In this document: positions 1-7,360 of the stretch, piece by piece | Position numbering within the stretch: the stretch's first letter is position 1 | Layout of the letters: the number at the start of each line of letters is the position of its first letter | DNA from: a virus | Direction: 5' to 3' (one strand) | Length of the DNA: 35,392 nucleotides | IMG/VR virus record: IMGVR_UViG_3300017768_000026 | Coordinates: 1-35,392 of that record | Notes under the pieces: generated by a model | Databases searched by the model: none | What the model saw: only the letters and a program-made list of their open reading frames with translations | What the model was told of the DNA's origin: nothing | Made by a program: the position numbers and the translations under genes

Positions 1-105
1 GAGGGCAGCGAGATTGAGGAGCGGGTAGCAAAATCGATTGAGGCGAAGCTCGATTGCCTGTCTGAACTTAACGACTCAGATTTACACGTTGCCTTGACTG
101 AGTAA
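1..105 (+). CDS. C-terminal end of an unknown protein (partial)
   Basis: Frame 1 is open from the first base to a TAA at 103-105 and codes for 34 residues that are rich in Glu and Lys at the start and end in VALTE. The 5' part lies outside the window. The composition looks like a charged helical tail. It is on the same strand as the early genes that follow, so it is probably the end of the preceding early gene. No function can be given. Confidence 0.5.
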   Translation, partial: EGSEIEERVAKSIEAKLDCLSELNDSDLHVALTE

Positions 106-156
106 TTACTCTGAAAAAGCGCTTGCACGGGCGGATTCGCCGGTGTAGGTTGGGGG

Positions 157-486
157 ATGGATATCCCATCAAAACTAATACTGAAGGCTGACCAGGAATT
201 CGTCTTTCACCTCACCTTTGAAGAGCACGAGAGGTTTCGCTCTCACGCTCTCAAGACGCGCGGTGCGGTTCTCAACAAATGGGCGACAGCGTTCGCGCCC
301 TCCTACGAAATACGCCGAGACGCCGCGCGCGCCACGGTGAAGAAACGTTGCTGCGAGTTCGTTGCGATGGGGCTGTTCACAGACTTCGACAAGCCGGAGT
401 CTGACCGTCGCGAGTCTTGCGAATTAATGAAATTAGCCTTTGACAAGTTCGGGAACCCGAACGATGATCGATTCACAACCAACTAA
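157..486 (+). CDS. hypothetical early protein, 109 aa
   Basis: An ATG after a run of five G bases opens a 109-residue frame. The protein is mixed alpha/beta in appearance, has two adjacent Cys (KKRCCEF) and no membrane segment. Its TAA is one base before the ATG of the next gene, so the two are probably co-translated. A TTGCAC hexamer at 123-128 with TAGGTT 17 bases later could be a weak promoter, but the match is poor. I do not recognise the family. Confidence 0.6.
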   Translation: MDIPSKLILKADQEFVFHLTFEEHERFRSHALKTRGAVLNKWATAFAPSYEIRRDAARATVKKRCCEFVAMGLFTDFDKPESDRRESCELMKLAFDKFGNPNDDRFTTN

Positions 487-487
487 T

Positions 488-1216
488 ATGAAATTACCAA
501 TCTCATCAACCGAAAAGAAGTTGCGCCGCGAGGTGCTGAAACTGCAATTCATCACGGGATTATCTCTATTCCTTACGTTTCTGATTTTGATCCTGTGGAT
601 CGTGTCAGAAATAAAAAAAGCTCGATTCCAGATCGAGTTTCAATCCCAGCCACAAACCCAGCCAATGCCACAGCCACAAACCCAGCCAATGCCACAGCCA
701 CAGCCACAGCCACAGCCACAGCCACAACGAGAGCCTGACGCCGCTCTCTTCCCCCAGGACTCCAACGAACTCCCCCAGTGGGAGCCTGCGCCAACCCCGG
801 AAGCGCCGACCTATCTCGGCAAGACTATGCCCGACAGCGTTTGGGAGGCAATCACAACCCTGACACACAGGCAAGACTGGCCATGGTACGCAGCACTAGC
901 ATGGCAGGAATCGACATGGGATCCGACCTGCTATCACTACGACAACGACAACGGCTACGCTCACGGCTTGTACTGCCTTCACTCGTACTGGCGGAAAGAG
1001 GACGTCGATTGGATGAAGTCTCAACCCGGTGGCTGGAAGTGTCCGCAAAACAACCTGCGAGCGTTAGTGCGATGCCTCGAAGCTCACGACAAATATTACA
1101 AGCCCGCCGATTGGTATGAGACAGCTTCTCACTACAATGGGGGATCTCGCGGAAACCGATCCTATGCAGACAGCGTTCAAAAGCACGCGGAAGCGCTCGA
1201 AAAGATAATTGGCTAA
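488..1216 (+). CDS. membrane-anchored lysozyme-like (SLT-type) protein with Pro-Gln linker
   Basis: With the ATG at 488 the protein has 242 residues. Residues 19-42 form one transmembrane helix (GLSLFLTFLILILW). Residues 53-80 are a Pro-Gln repeat, then an acidic/proline linker to about 110. Residues 115-242 resemble a soluble lytic transglycosylase fold: an Ala-rich helix ending in WQES with Glu141 as the candidate catalytic acid, then NGYAHGLYCL where the family has its GxxGLxQ segment, and ASHYNGGS at the place of the family YNxG motif. It would cleave or bind peptidoglycan from the membrane. Upstream in-frame starts (TTG 440, ATG 464) would overlap the previous gene; 488 follows its stop by one base. 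Its place among early genes, far from the lysis genes, argues against simple lysis. Confidence 0.6.
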   Translation: MKLPISSTEKKLRREVLKLQFITGLSLFLTFLILILWIVSEIKKARFQIEFQSQPQTQPMPQPQTQPMPQPQPQPQPQPQREPDAALFPQDSNELPQWEPAPTPEAPTYLGKTMPDSVWEAITTLTHRQDWPWYAALAWQESTWDPTCYHYDNDNGYAHGLYCLHSYWRKEDVDWMKSQPGGWKCPQNNLRALVRCLEAHDKYYKPADWYETASHYNGGSRGNRSYADSVQKHAEALEKIIG

Positions 1217-1220
1217 CGTG

Positions 1221-1249
1221 TTGACAAACCGAGATAACTACAATACAAT
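1221..1249 (+). promoter_or_regulatory. sigma70-like promoter giving a probably leaderless mRNA
   Basis: TTGACA at 1221-1226 and TACAAT at 1244-1249 are separated by exactly 17 bases. The ATG of the next gene is at 1256, only six bases after the -10 box, so the transcript would start at or within a base or two of the start codon. An internal ATG at 1265 is the alternative start. Confidence 0.65.
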
Positions 1250-1255
1250 AACATT

Positions 1256-1438
1256 ATGGATTATATGACTCTACTGGACATCGCTCCAGAATACCAACTG
1301 ACGTGCCCAGCTTGCGGACCCGTCAGTGATACCGCCGCCGATATCATCGATATCGAGCGGGTCGAAGGTCGTGACCTCTTCCGATTCGAGTGCCTGCTAT
1401 GTGCAGAGACTGCAGAATCATTTATTGATCTTAACTAA
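1256..1438 (+). CDS. small zinc-ribbon protein, 60 aa
   Basis: The protein has two CxxC knuckles, CPAC near residue 17 and CLLC near residue 48, separated by about 28 residues of beta-prone sequence. This is the layout of a four-Cys zinc ribbon. The rest is acidic. It is the first gene after the 1221-1249 promoter and is followed eight bases later by the RecB-like nuclease gene, so it probably belongs to the replication or recombination unit. The DNA- or protein-binding role is an inference from the fold only. Confidence 0.6.
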   Translation: MDYMTLLDIAPEYQLTCPACGPVSDTAADIIDIERVEGRDLFRFECLLCAETAESFIDLN

Positions 1439-1446
1439 CCGAATCG

Positions 1447-2541
1447 ATGGACGTTAACCACTCCGAGAGAGACCACGCCCTACACTCGCCGTCGGGGATG
1501 AAAAACCGGCGGTTGTGCCCCTCATTCAAACAGAGAGATGACGGTGGCGAGAATGCCGCCGCCACTGAAGGCACCGCGTGCCACGAAGCCGTGGAGCAAG
1601 GCGACGCCGGTCTTGCGCCCGAAGGTTGCGAATACCTCGTGGCTAAAGCGTTGGATTTCTACTCAATGCTTGGGGAACGATACCCAGGCGCTGAGTGGTT
1701 ACCAGAAGAGCGCGTATACACCCACGAAGCGACCTGCTGGGGAACTGGTGACCTGTTAGGCTACGACCCAGCCACAAGCACAATCATAGTCGCTGACCTA
1801 AAATTCGGCAGGAACTACGTCGATCCCGCAGGCGAAAACGACCAACTAGAGTGCTATGCAGTCGGAGCATGGAACAAATACCCAGGCGCTGATAACTGCG
1901 ATGTGTGGCTCTATAATCCACGCCGCAACGAGACATCAGATCACCGATACACGTCGAGCGACCTGCAAGACCTGCAAGACAAAATCACAAACACAATCAC
2001 AAACGCCGTCGAAAACGACGGCAAAATCACAAACGCTAACCAATCATGTGGCCTGTGTGCTCATGCTGCAACCTGCCCCGCTGCCAAAACCATGCTAATC
2101 GAACCAGTCACCTCAACATCAGTCGCCTTACCCGATCAGATGGACGCCAGTCTGATGACTGCAACCGAACTCACCGCCGCTCTCGAAGCTGAAAAAACTA
2201 TCGTCAAAGTAGTCGAGCAGTGGTCCAAAGCTCTCAAAGCCGAAGCGCGGGAGCGACTGGAGACCGGTGGAGAGATTGAGGGATGGTCGATGAAGACTCG
2301 AAAAGCACGAGTCATCGTTGAAGAACCTGACGAGGTTCTGACGGTTGCTCGCGAGTCTGGAGTGTCTGAAGAACAGATTGAGAAAGCCGTTGCTGTAGAC
2401 GTTGGCTTACTCAGGAAAGCCGTGTATGCTAACGCTGATAAAGGCGACAAGAAGAAAGCAGAAGAAGCGTTTTTATCCACGTGCAAATCTGAAGGTTTTC
2501 TGACTCAAGGTTCCTACGACTACCTTGCCAAAGAAAAGTAA
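1447..2541 (+). CDS. RecB/Cas4-like PD-(D/E)XK nuclease with 4Fe-4S cysteines (DUF2800-like)
   Basis: This 364-residue protein carries the RecB-nuclease signature in order: His46 (ACHEAVE), Asp102 (GTGDLLGYD), Asp117-x-Lys119 (VADLKF) and Gln133-xxx-Tyr137 (QLECY). One Cys near the N-terminus (Cys24, LCPS) and three after the nuclease core (Cys201, Cys204, Cys210 in CGLCAHAATC) match the four-Cys iron-sulfur staple of Cas4 and AddB nucleases. The N-terminal HALHSPS resembles DUF2800 phage proteins. The C-terminal third is helical, with a long charged segment. It probably processes DNA ends during replication or recombination; it lies two genes upstream of the DNA polymerase, a common phage arrangement for DUF2800 proteins. 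Confidence 0.8.
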   Translation: MDVNHSERDHALHSPSGMKNRRLCPSFKQRDDGGENAAATEGTACHEAVEQGDAGLAPEGCEYLVAKALDFYSMLGERYPGAEWLPEERVYTHEATCWGTGDLLGYDPATSTIIVADLKFGRNYVDPAGENDQLECYAVGAWNKYPGADNCDVWLYNPRRNETSDHRYTSSDLQDLQDKITNTITNAVENDGKITNANQSCGLCAHAATCPAAKTMLIEPVTSTSVALPDQMDASLMTATELTAALEAEKTIVKVVEQWSKALKAEARERLETGGEIEGWSMKTRKARVIVEEPDEVLTVARESGVSEEQIEKAVAVDVGLLRKAVYANADKGDKKKAEEAFLSTCKSEGFLTQGSYDYLAKEK

Positions 2542-2551
2542 CAATAAAAAC

Positions 2552-2579
2552 TTGCATAATCATCTATCTAGATTATACT
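2552..2579 (+). promoter_or_regulatory. sigma70-like promoter for the 2639 gene
   Basis: TTGCAT at 2552-2557 and TATACT at 2574-2579 are separated by 16 bases. Transcription would start near 2586, just before the 2589-2605 hairpin. The promoter sits between the stop of the nuclease gene and an A-rich leader, so the following gene can be transcribed alone. Confidence 0.5.
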
Positions 2580-2588
2580 ACCAATCTC

Positions 2589-2605
2589 GACACGACAACC
2601 GTGTC
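2589..2605 (+). promoter_or_regulatory. 5'-end hairpin in the leader of the 2639 gene
   Basis: GACACG, a five-base loop ACAAC, then CGTGTC form a 6-bp stem a few bases after the predicted transcription start. It is followed by 33 bases that are almost only A and C/T and then the ATG at 2639. Hairpins at the very 5' end are known to protect messages from decay; that role is inferred here. Confidence 0.45.
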
Positions 2606-2638
2606 AGAAACAAACCAAAACAAAATAAAAATAATAAT

Positions 2639-3274
2639 ATGAACGAATTCGACCAACTCACCAACACCACCGACACTGCCATCACCGCCGCCAATGACCT
2701 CGGCGATGTCTTTGAGGGAGATTTTAATGATGCCGATCTCCGTCCGATGCAACTGACTATCGGTCACGCGCTTTCCAAAAGCGTGAAAGCAAACCCAGCC
2801 CTGTTGGGATCGTGGGTGCTTGATGGAATCGGAGCAGGGAAGGAAATCAAGGTTTCCTTTACCAACATTGGCCAAAGCTACGAGGAAGATTGCGAGCTAG
2901 GAAAAGGATCGACGGGCGGCCGTATGTTCGATACCCGTGAAGAAGTCGTAAAGCTTGGGTTGCGCGCTCGCCCTGTCGCCTTCCTTAGTCTTTACGTCCA
3001 GAGCGAGGAGCTTGGTGACACTGATGTTGATGGCATCGGATCAGTTGCCCGTGCAACTTGGGTAGTTCGCAAGTCCGCCTATCAAGCAATCGTTGTACCT
3101 CTCCGCCGTTGGGCGAAGAAAAACAACGGTTCAGGCAAGGCGGTTAGCGGCCAATGCGTCACGATCGCAGTTAAAGAGATCCAATCGACCAACGGGTCTT
3201 ATCTTGTCCCTGAGATCCAAGGTTTCGAAGATCTTGGCGAAGAAGCTGCGAAGTTCATGCAGGTCAACGCCTAA
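2639..3274 (+). CDS. probable replication-associated protein, possibly ssDNA-binding (211 aa)
   Basis: The ATG at 2639 follows an A/C-rich leader without Shine-Dalgarno; the frame extends upstream to a TTG but that part is K/N-rich translated leader. The protein is globular with beta-rich segments (KEIKVSFTNIGQSYEE, ARPVAFLSLYVQ, KSAYQAIVVPLRRW) and a Gly/Thr loop. I do not recognise the family. It lies between a RecB-like nuclease and the DNA polymerase, where many phages code a single-strand-binding or annealing protein. It appears to be a one-gene transcription unit with its own promoter, stabilising hairpin and terminator, which suits a protein needed in large amounts. The ssDNA-binding role is therefore inference from context. 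Confidence 0.7.
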   Translation: MNEFDQLTNTTDTAITAANDLGDVFEGDFNDADLRPMQLTIGHALSKSVKANPALLGSWVLDGIGAGKEIKVSFTNIGQSYEEDCELGKGSTGGRMFDTREEVVKLGLRARPVAFLSLYVQSEELGDTDVDGIGSVARATWVVRKSAYQAIVVPLRRWAKKNNGSGKAVSGQCVTIAVKEIQSTNGSYLVPEIQGFEDLGEEAAKFMQVNA

Positions 3275-3301
3275 CCTCACCACCACATAACCCAAACAAT
3301 C

Positions 3302-3332
3302 GGGCGACTGTCTTAATGGCAGTCGCCCTTTT
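3302..3332 (+). terminator. rho-independent terminator after the 2639 gene
   Basis: GGGCGACTG (3302-3310) and CAGTCGCCC (3320-3328) form a perfect 9-bp stem with a nine-base loop, followed by TTTT. An ATG (3316) sits in the loop. Confidence 0.75.
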
Positions 3333-3336
3333 GGGT

Positions 3337-3552
3337 GTGAATATTAATATTGAAATAAACCCGAGAGCGCTGCGCGATGCAGCGTCACTCGTTAAGATGA
3401 GACTAGAGAGTGAGTCACTCACCCACAACGAAGTGTCTGCAATCCTCGAAGGGATGGTCAGAAATTACCTCTTACCAATCGCTGGAATCACCGTAGTCGA
3501 TACACCACGAGCAGCACACACGAACCCACCATCAGCTCCAATCAAACAATGA
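3337..3552 (+). CDS. hypothetical small protein, about 71 aa
   Basis: The open frame begins formally at ATG 3316, but that codon lies in the loop of the 3302-3332 terminator, so the GTG at 3337 is a more plausible start; ATG 3397 is a third option. The product has a helical middle (ALRDAASLVKMRLESE, NEVSAILEGMVRNYLLP) and a Pro-rich C-terminal tail, resembling a small helical regulator, but no family is recognised. Its TGA overlaps the ATG of the next gene (ATGA), implying translational coupling. Confidence 0.5.
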   Translation: MNINIEINPRALRDAASLVKMRLESESLTHNEVSAILEGMVRNYLLPIAGITVVDTPRAAHTNPPSAPIKQ

Positions 3553-3848
3553 ATTTCCCCCTCAATCTCTCAAATGACCACGCTTGGCGTTGGGTTGCCG
3601 ATGATGAAGACTCCCGGTTCGACGTGTGTGGCTCTAAGAAAGTCGAGCGCTCATCCACCGACGTAGATGAAATCGCTATGCGATCAGATGGAACTTACGA
3701 CGTCACTGTAGAGTTCTCCGGATCCCGTGTCGTTCGCAGTGAGCCGCTGACGTCTCAGGATGAAGCCGAGGAACTGCTCCAAGAAATAACAGACAACCCG
3801 CCAGCATACTTAGACGACGAAGCTGAGAATGGCCCGTCGTGCGATTAA
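3549..3848 (+). CDS. hypothetical acidic protein, 99 aa
   Basis: It starts in an ATGA overlap with the previous gene and ends 31 bases before the DNA polymerase. The protein is strongly acidic, with beta-strand-like repeats in the middle (GTYDVTVEFSGSRVVRSEPL) and a helical segment (SQDEAEELLQEI). The early SNDHAWRWVAD segment is Trp-rich. There is no recognisable catalytic motif. Small acidic early phage proteins often modulate host enzymes, but nothing here proves that. Confidence 0.6.
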   Translation: MNFPLNLSNDHAWRWVADDEDSRFDVCGSKKVERSSTDVDEIAMRSDGTYDVTVEFSGSRVVRSEPLTSQDEAEELLQEITDNPPAYLDDEAENGPSCD

Positions 3849-3879
3849 AAAGAAAACAACTAATTAAAAAGTAAATAAT

Positions 3880-5652
3880 ATGAGTGAAAAACCAGTTTAC
3901 GCCTTGGACTTCGAGACTACCTATTCAGACGAATTGTCCGTATCCACGCAAGGGATTAAAAACTATGCCCGCGCCACTGAGACTTTCTTGATTTCAGTCG
4001 TCGGATCAGATGGGTTCGAGTATGTTGGCCCCCCAGAAGATTTTGACTTTACTATGCTAAATGATTGCATCGTATGCGCGCATAATGCGTCTTTTGACGC
4101 TGGAATTCTTCGCTATTCTCTCGGGTTTGATGATTCGCGATATATCTGGAAAGATACCGCCGCGCTATCCACGTACTTACAATGCGGCAGGAGCCTGAAA
4201 AACGCGTCTCACCACATGCTAGATAAAGAGATTTCAAAACAAGCACGTGACGCATTCAAAGGGTTCGATCGCGCGAAACTCGAAGAAAAAGATCTGTTTG
4301 GTGAGTCGATGGCTACTCTCACCTACGACTACTGCTTGTGGGATTCTAAACTCTCGTTAGAGATATGGCTGAAATACTCCCATTTGTGGCCTGAGTCCGA
4401 ACAAGAAATTTCTCGCCTGAATTGGGAGTGTGGCCATCGCGGGATTAGTGTTGACGTTCCCCTTCTCGATAAGTTCATCAAGAAACTGGAGGAAGTCATG
4501 AAAGATTCAGAAGCGTTGATCCCGTGGAGAGACCAAGGCGTTCTGTCTGCAACTGCTCGTGATCAGTATCTCACCCAAGAATTGAAACTATCTCGCCGCG
4601 AACTACCATCATCGTTTGCCGCCGACGACGACGAATTCATTCAGTTTTGTGAACTCCATCAAGTCGAGGCTCTCGACAATCTGAAACTATATCACCGCGC
4701 GAACACCGCTCTGAAGAAATACAAAGCCATAAAGAACCGGATTGATCCCGAGACTGGTCGGATGCCCGTCGAGTTATTGTACGGTGGCGCGCCTCACACT
4801 ATGCGTTTTGCTGGTGCGTATGGCGTCAATATGCAAAATCTACCACGTGATGAATTCGCGGGAACCAACATGAGAAACATCTTTACCGCCGCGCCTGGGA
4901 AGAAAATGATCATTGCCGACTACTCTGCAATAGAAGGCGTCGTGTTGTCCACGATAGTCGGGAGCACGAAAGCACTCGACCTTTTCCGTGCAGGTCGAGA
5001 CTATTATGAGTGTCAAGCTGTAGCTGCCGGGCTGTATGACGAAAATAAGGGCCCACTCAAAGAAGTCGATCCTAAACTCAGATACAGAATGAAAGTCCAG
5101 TCACTAGGTTGCCAGTATCGGATGGGTGGAAACCGCCTCGGTGACATGATCAATGACAACCGCCTTGGAAAAGAACTCGTTACACTATTCCGAGAGTCTA
5201 ACCCAAACATTGTCAGATTGTGGTCAAAACTTGAAGACGCGATGAGGAGCGGTTTAGATGTCGGATTCTGGGAAATGCCACTCCCAAGCGGGAGGCGGAT
5301 CCGGTACACGAACATTCACGAACGAGATGGCAAATATGGTAAAGAACTGCTATGCCAAACATCCAAAGATAAGAACGTAAGACCGATTCACGGCGGACTC
5401 CTGGTAGAAAACATGGTCCAAGGAATTGCCCGAGACGTGCTCACCGATGCAATGTTGAAACTAGGAAAGCATGATGGCAAATCGTTCAACATCCTGCTAC
5501 ACATCCACGATGAAATCGTATTCGAAGCTGATGAAGCTATCGCCGAAGCTGTCGCCGACGAGATCAAGGCGGTGATGGAAACGTCACCCCAGTGGTTGCC
5601 CGCTTTGCCTCTGCGAGTAGACCCATCCATTACTGATCGTTTTGAAAAGTAA
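3880..5652 (+). CDS. polA-like: family A DNA polymerase with 3'-5' exonuclease
   Basis: The 590-residue replicative polymerase has a DnaQ-like exonuclease at residues 5-160: Exo I YALDFET with Asp10 and Glu12, Exo II CAHNASFD, and Exo III YDYCLWD. The polymerase domain follows: motif A IIADYSAIEG (about residue 348), motif B RMKVQSLGCQYRMG, and motif C LLHIHDEIVFE (about residue 545). It has no 5'-3' exonuclease domain, as in compact phage PolA enzymes. It copies phage DNA in the cytoplasm. The start follows an A-rich leader (TAATTAAAAAGTAAATAAT) with no Shine-Dalgarno. It is flanked by the early genes of the same strand; a primase and a helicase are not in the window. Confidence 0.95.
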   Translation: MSEKPVYALDFETTYSDELSVSTQGIKNYARATETFLISVVGSDGFEYVGPPEDFDFTMLNDCIVCAHNASFDAGILRYSLGFDDSRYIWKDTAALSTYLQCGRSLKNASHHMLDKEISKQARDAFKGFDRAKLEEKDLFGESMATLTYDYCLWDSKLSLEIWLKYSHLWPESEQEISRLNWECGHRGISVDVPLLDKFIKKLEEVMKDSEALIPWRDQGVLSATARDQYLTQELKLSRRELPSSFAADDDEFIQFCELHQVEALDNLKLYHRANTALKKYKAIKNRIDPETGRMPVELLYGGAPHTMRFAGAYGVNMQNLPRDEFAGTNMRNIFTAAPGKKMIIADYSAIEGVVLSTIVGSTKALDLFRAGRDYYECQAVAAGLYDENKGPLKEVDPKLRYRMKVQSLGCQYRMGGNRLGDMINDNRLGKELVTLFRESNPNIVRLWSKLEDAMRSGLDVGFWEMPLPSGRRIRYTNIHERDGKYGKELLCQTSKDKNVRPIHGGLLVENMVQGIARDVLTDAMLKLGKHDGKSFNILLHIHDEIVFEADEAIAEAVADEIKAVMETSPQWLPALPLRVDPSITDRFEK

Positions 5653-5685
5653 CAACTAAAAACTAAAAAACTGAAAAAAAAATAG

Positions 5686-5991
5686 ATGAACAATAGAATA
5701 GAAGACAAGACTTTAGCCGAAGCAAACGAATTGATTGCCGGAGATCGACATAACGACTACGGTCCAGCAACTGAGAATTTTAAGAGAACCGCCGATTTGC
5801 TCAATGCGTTTTTATCCAATAAACTCTCAGCGAAACTCACAGAATCAGACGTCGCTCAGATTATGATATTAGTGAAAATTGCCAGAAACGCATGTGCTGC
5901 GAAGCGAGACAGTTTCGTTGATATCGCCGCATACGCCGCTCTTGCAGAGCAGTGTAGAGTCCACTTCGCGCAAGGTTCTGGAAATGAGTGA
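5686..5991 (+). CDS. DUF6378-like phage protein
   Basis: The 101-residue all-helical protein contains the pattern RHNDYGPATENFKRTADLLNAF, then DVAQIMILVKIARNA and RDSFVDIAAYAAL. This spacing matches phage proteins annotated as DUF6378, whose helical core resembles MazG-like nucleotide pyrophosphohydrolases. A nucleotide-metabolism role next to the polymerase is reasonable but unproven. The leader before the ATG is nearly all A. Its 3' end overlaps the start of the AP2 ORF by eight bases. Confidence 0.75.
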   Translation: MNNRIEDKTLAEANELIAGDRHNDYGPATENFKRTADLLNAFLSNKLSAKLTESDVAQIMILVKIARNACAAKRDSFVDIAAYAALAEQCRVHFAQGSGNE

Positions 5992-6211
5992 ATCACAAAT
6001 TCATTTCTTTGGCGTTTACAGAAACGCCTATTCAAAGAACTGGAAGGCGTCGATCTCAATAAATAAAAAAGTGAGACACTTAGGTTACTTCGTAGACTTC
6101 GAAGAAGCTTGCGCTGCGCGTATCAAGGCTGAGTTGAAACATCCAGAGACGACTCCGCATCGCGAGGGTGAGGAACTCGAACTCTACGAGATTCTTAAGT
6201 CAAAGATATGA
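5984..6211 (+). CDS. AP2-domain protein, likely C-terminal piece of a homing endonuclease
   Basis: The ATG at 5984 gives 75 residues, almost all one AP2/ERF-type DNA-binding domain: FFGVYRNAYSKNWKASISI, then HLGYFVDFEEACAARIKAEL. It aligns along its length with the C-terminal AP2 half of the intact HNH-AP2 gene at 8272-8856, including the shared HLGxFVxFxxACxARIKAEL and the tail HREGEELELYEIL. The HNH half is missing, so it is either a decayed homing endonuclease or a surviving stand-alone DNA-binding protein. Its TGA overlaps the ATG of the HNH fragment that follows. Confidence 0.75.
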   Translation: MSESQIHFFGVYRNAYSKNWKASISINKKVRHLGYFVDFEEACAARIKAELKHPETTPHREGEELELYEILKSKI

Positions 6212-6354
6212 AATCGAAACCCCTACCAACCCTGTCGAGACTGAATGAATTGTTCACACTCGATCACGAGACGGGTGAACTAATCAGGAAAGTGAGGCGG
6301 CAGCGCGTCAAAGTCGGCGCTTGGGGTCGTTCCCGAGTGGCGGTTAAACAGTAA
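6208..6354 (+). pseudogene. truncated HNH-AP2 homing endonuclease (N-terminal 40 codons kept)
   Basis: The frame codes for 48 residues. Residues 5-38 (LPTLSRLNELFTLDHETGEL and the following KVRRQRVKVGA) are nearly the same as residues 9-42 of the intact endonuclease at 8272. DNA similarity stops close to 6320, just after GTCGGCGC, before the HNH motif. Bases beyond it belong to the minus-strand structural gene 6280-7035. The break therefore marks a recombination or insertion junction. It begins in an ATGA overlap, as the intact copy does. Confidence 0.75.
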
Positions 6355-7035
6355 GCGAGTCTGTAACTGACTTTCGTCAACGTCAGGCTCATAGGACATC
6401 GACGCCCGGAAGTTAACCGCCGAGTGAGTGTCCAGACCTTCCAAATTCAGGACGATGGGATCACCTGCCGCACCCGAACCTGAAACGCCAGTGGCGTCAG
6501 CCAGCTTCATCGACGTTGGTCGGTTGTCGAACGTCCCCGCCGCGTCAACAGTGAACTGCGCATCTACCCAAGTATCTACGTTCGTGTCGTCAATCTCAGT
6601 CTCAGTCGCTGACCCGGCAAAATAGAATGGAGTCAATAAACCCATATATCCTTGAACATCACTGACGTCAGTGCTCGCGCCTGCTGTCGGAGACCCCAAC
6701 CTCGCTGCTGGCGAAGCCAAGCTAACCGCACGATCGGCAGAGTCAGAGTCTAAGGTCGTGACCGTGACTGTGGCCGTGCTCCCGTGTGCGATCACGTCTG
6801 CGCCTAGGGCTGCGATCCCGCCTGTGACTACGATCGATTTACCAGCTTCGATTGCGATGCCGCCGACTGAACTGAGTGTGTCCGAATCTGGACCCACTCG
6901 TCGCTCTAGGTCCAGGTCGCGGAATCCAACCGAAATCGGCTGATCTGTGTAAATATAGACTGAATCCCGCTTCGCTTTGAGGCTAGGTCCGAATAATTCG
7001 GAAACTGAAGAAGTGACTGTGTGCTTGCTGATCAT
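6280..7035 (-). CDS. beta-rich virion or fibre protein with a chimeric C-terminus
   Basis: This is a 251-residue Ser/Thr/Gly/Asp-rich protein with no membrane segment. Residues 5-100 resemble the neighbouring 101-residue protein at 7042-7347 (both have a SVYIYT/STIYLN strand, then IEAGKSIVVTGG/VSAGEPFTISGS). The middle (TEIDDTNVDTWVDAQFTVD, then NRPTSMKLADATGVSG) looks like phage fibre or decoration repeats. The last 13-15 codons read antisense through the HNH remnant at 6280-6320, so the natural C-terminus was probably lost. The leader is A-rich (GGTAAAAAATT before the ATG), with no Shine-Dalgarno. It is probably co-transcribed with 7042-7347, seven bases upstream. Confidence 0.65.
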   Translation of the reverse strand: MISKHTVTSSVSELFGPSLKAKRDSVYIYTDQPISVGFRDLDLERRVGPDSDTLSSVGGIAIEAGKSIVVTGGIAALGADVIAHGSTATVTVTTLDSDSADRAVSLASPAARLGSPTAGASTDVSDVQGYMGLLTPFYFAGSATETEIDDTNVDTWVDAQFTVDAAGTFDNRPTSMKLADATGVSGSGAAGDPIVLNLEGLDTHSAVNFRASMSYEPDVDESQLQTRLLFNRHSGTTPSADFDALPPHFPD

Positions 7036-7041
7036 AATTTT

Positions 7042-7347
7042 TTACCCTACGAATGAGATTGTTGAGTCGTTTGTCGTGGCCGTGGTCGCGACTGAGACCG
7101 AGCCAGTGGCAGCGATCGCGTCGATTTTCGCAGCTGCAGCTGAACCCGAGATTGTGAATGGTTCACCGGCTGAGACTAGGACTCCAACACCGACTTCGAT
7201 TGGGGCAGAGACTCCGACTGTGTCTGGGTCTTCAATGCCCAGCCAAATGTCTTCCGACGGGTTGAGATATATAGTTGATCGCAAGCCCGAGGGATCTGCG
7301 CTGAACAAATTTGTGGATGTATCGGCCACGGTTTTTACTTTGTGCAT
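7042..7347 (-). CDS. small beta-rich protein, probable capsid decoration or fibre component
   Basis: The 101 residues are Ala/Ser/Thr/Val-rich and predict a compact beta fold, with IYLNPSEDIWLGI and a long VSAGEPFTISGSAAAAKI segment. It is similar in layout to the N-terminal 100 residues of the next protein (6280-7035), so the two look like products of duplication. It starts 13 bases after a TTGACA element at 7361-7366 and is divergent from the glycosyltransferase gene. Its function in the virion is inferred from composition only. Confidence 0.6.
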   Translation of the reverse strand: MHKVKTVADTSTNLFSADPSGLRSTIYLNPSEDIWLGIEDPDTVGVSAPIEVGVGVLVSAGEPFTISGSAAAAKIDAIAATGSVSVATTATTNDSTISFVG

Positions 7348-7360
7348 ACTTAAGGAAGCT

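Noticed and set aside
123-151. Promoter TTGCAC-N17-TAGGTT before the 157 gene
   Set aside because: Spacing is right but both boxes match the consensus poorly; kept only as a remark.
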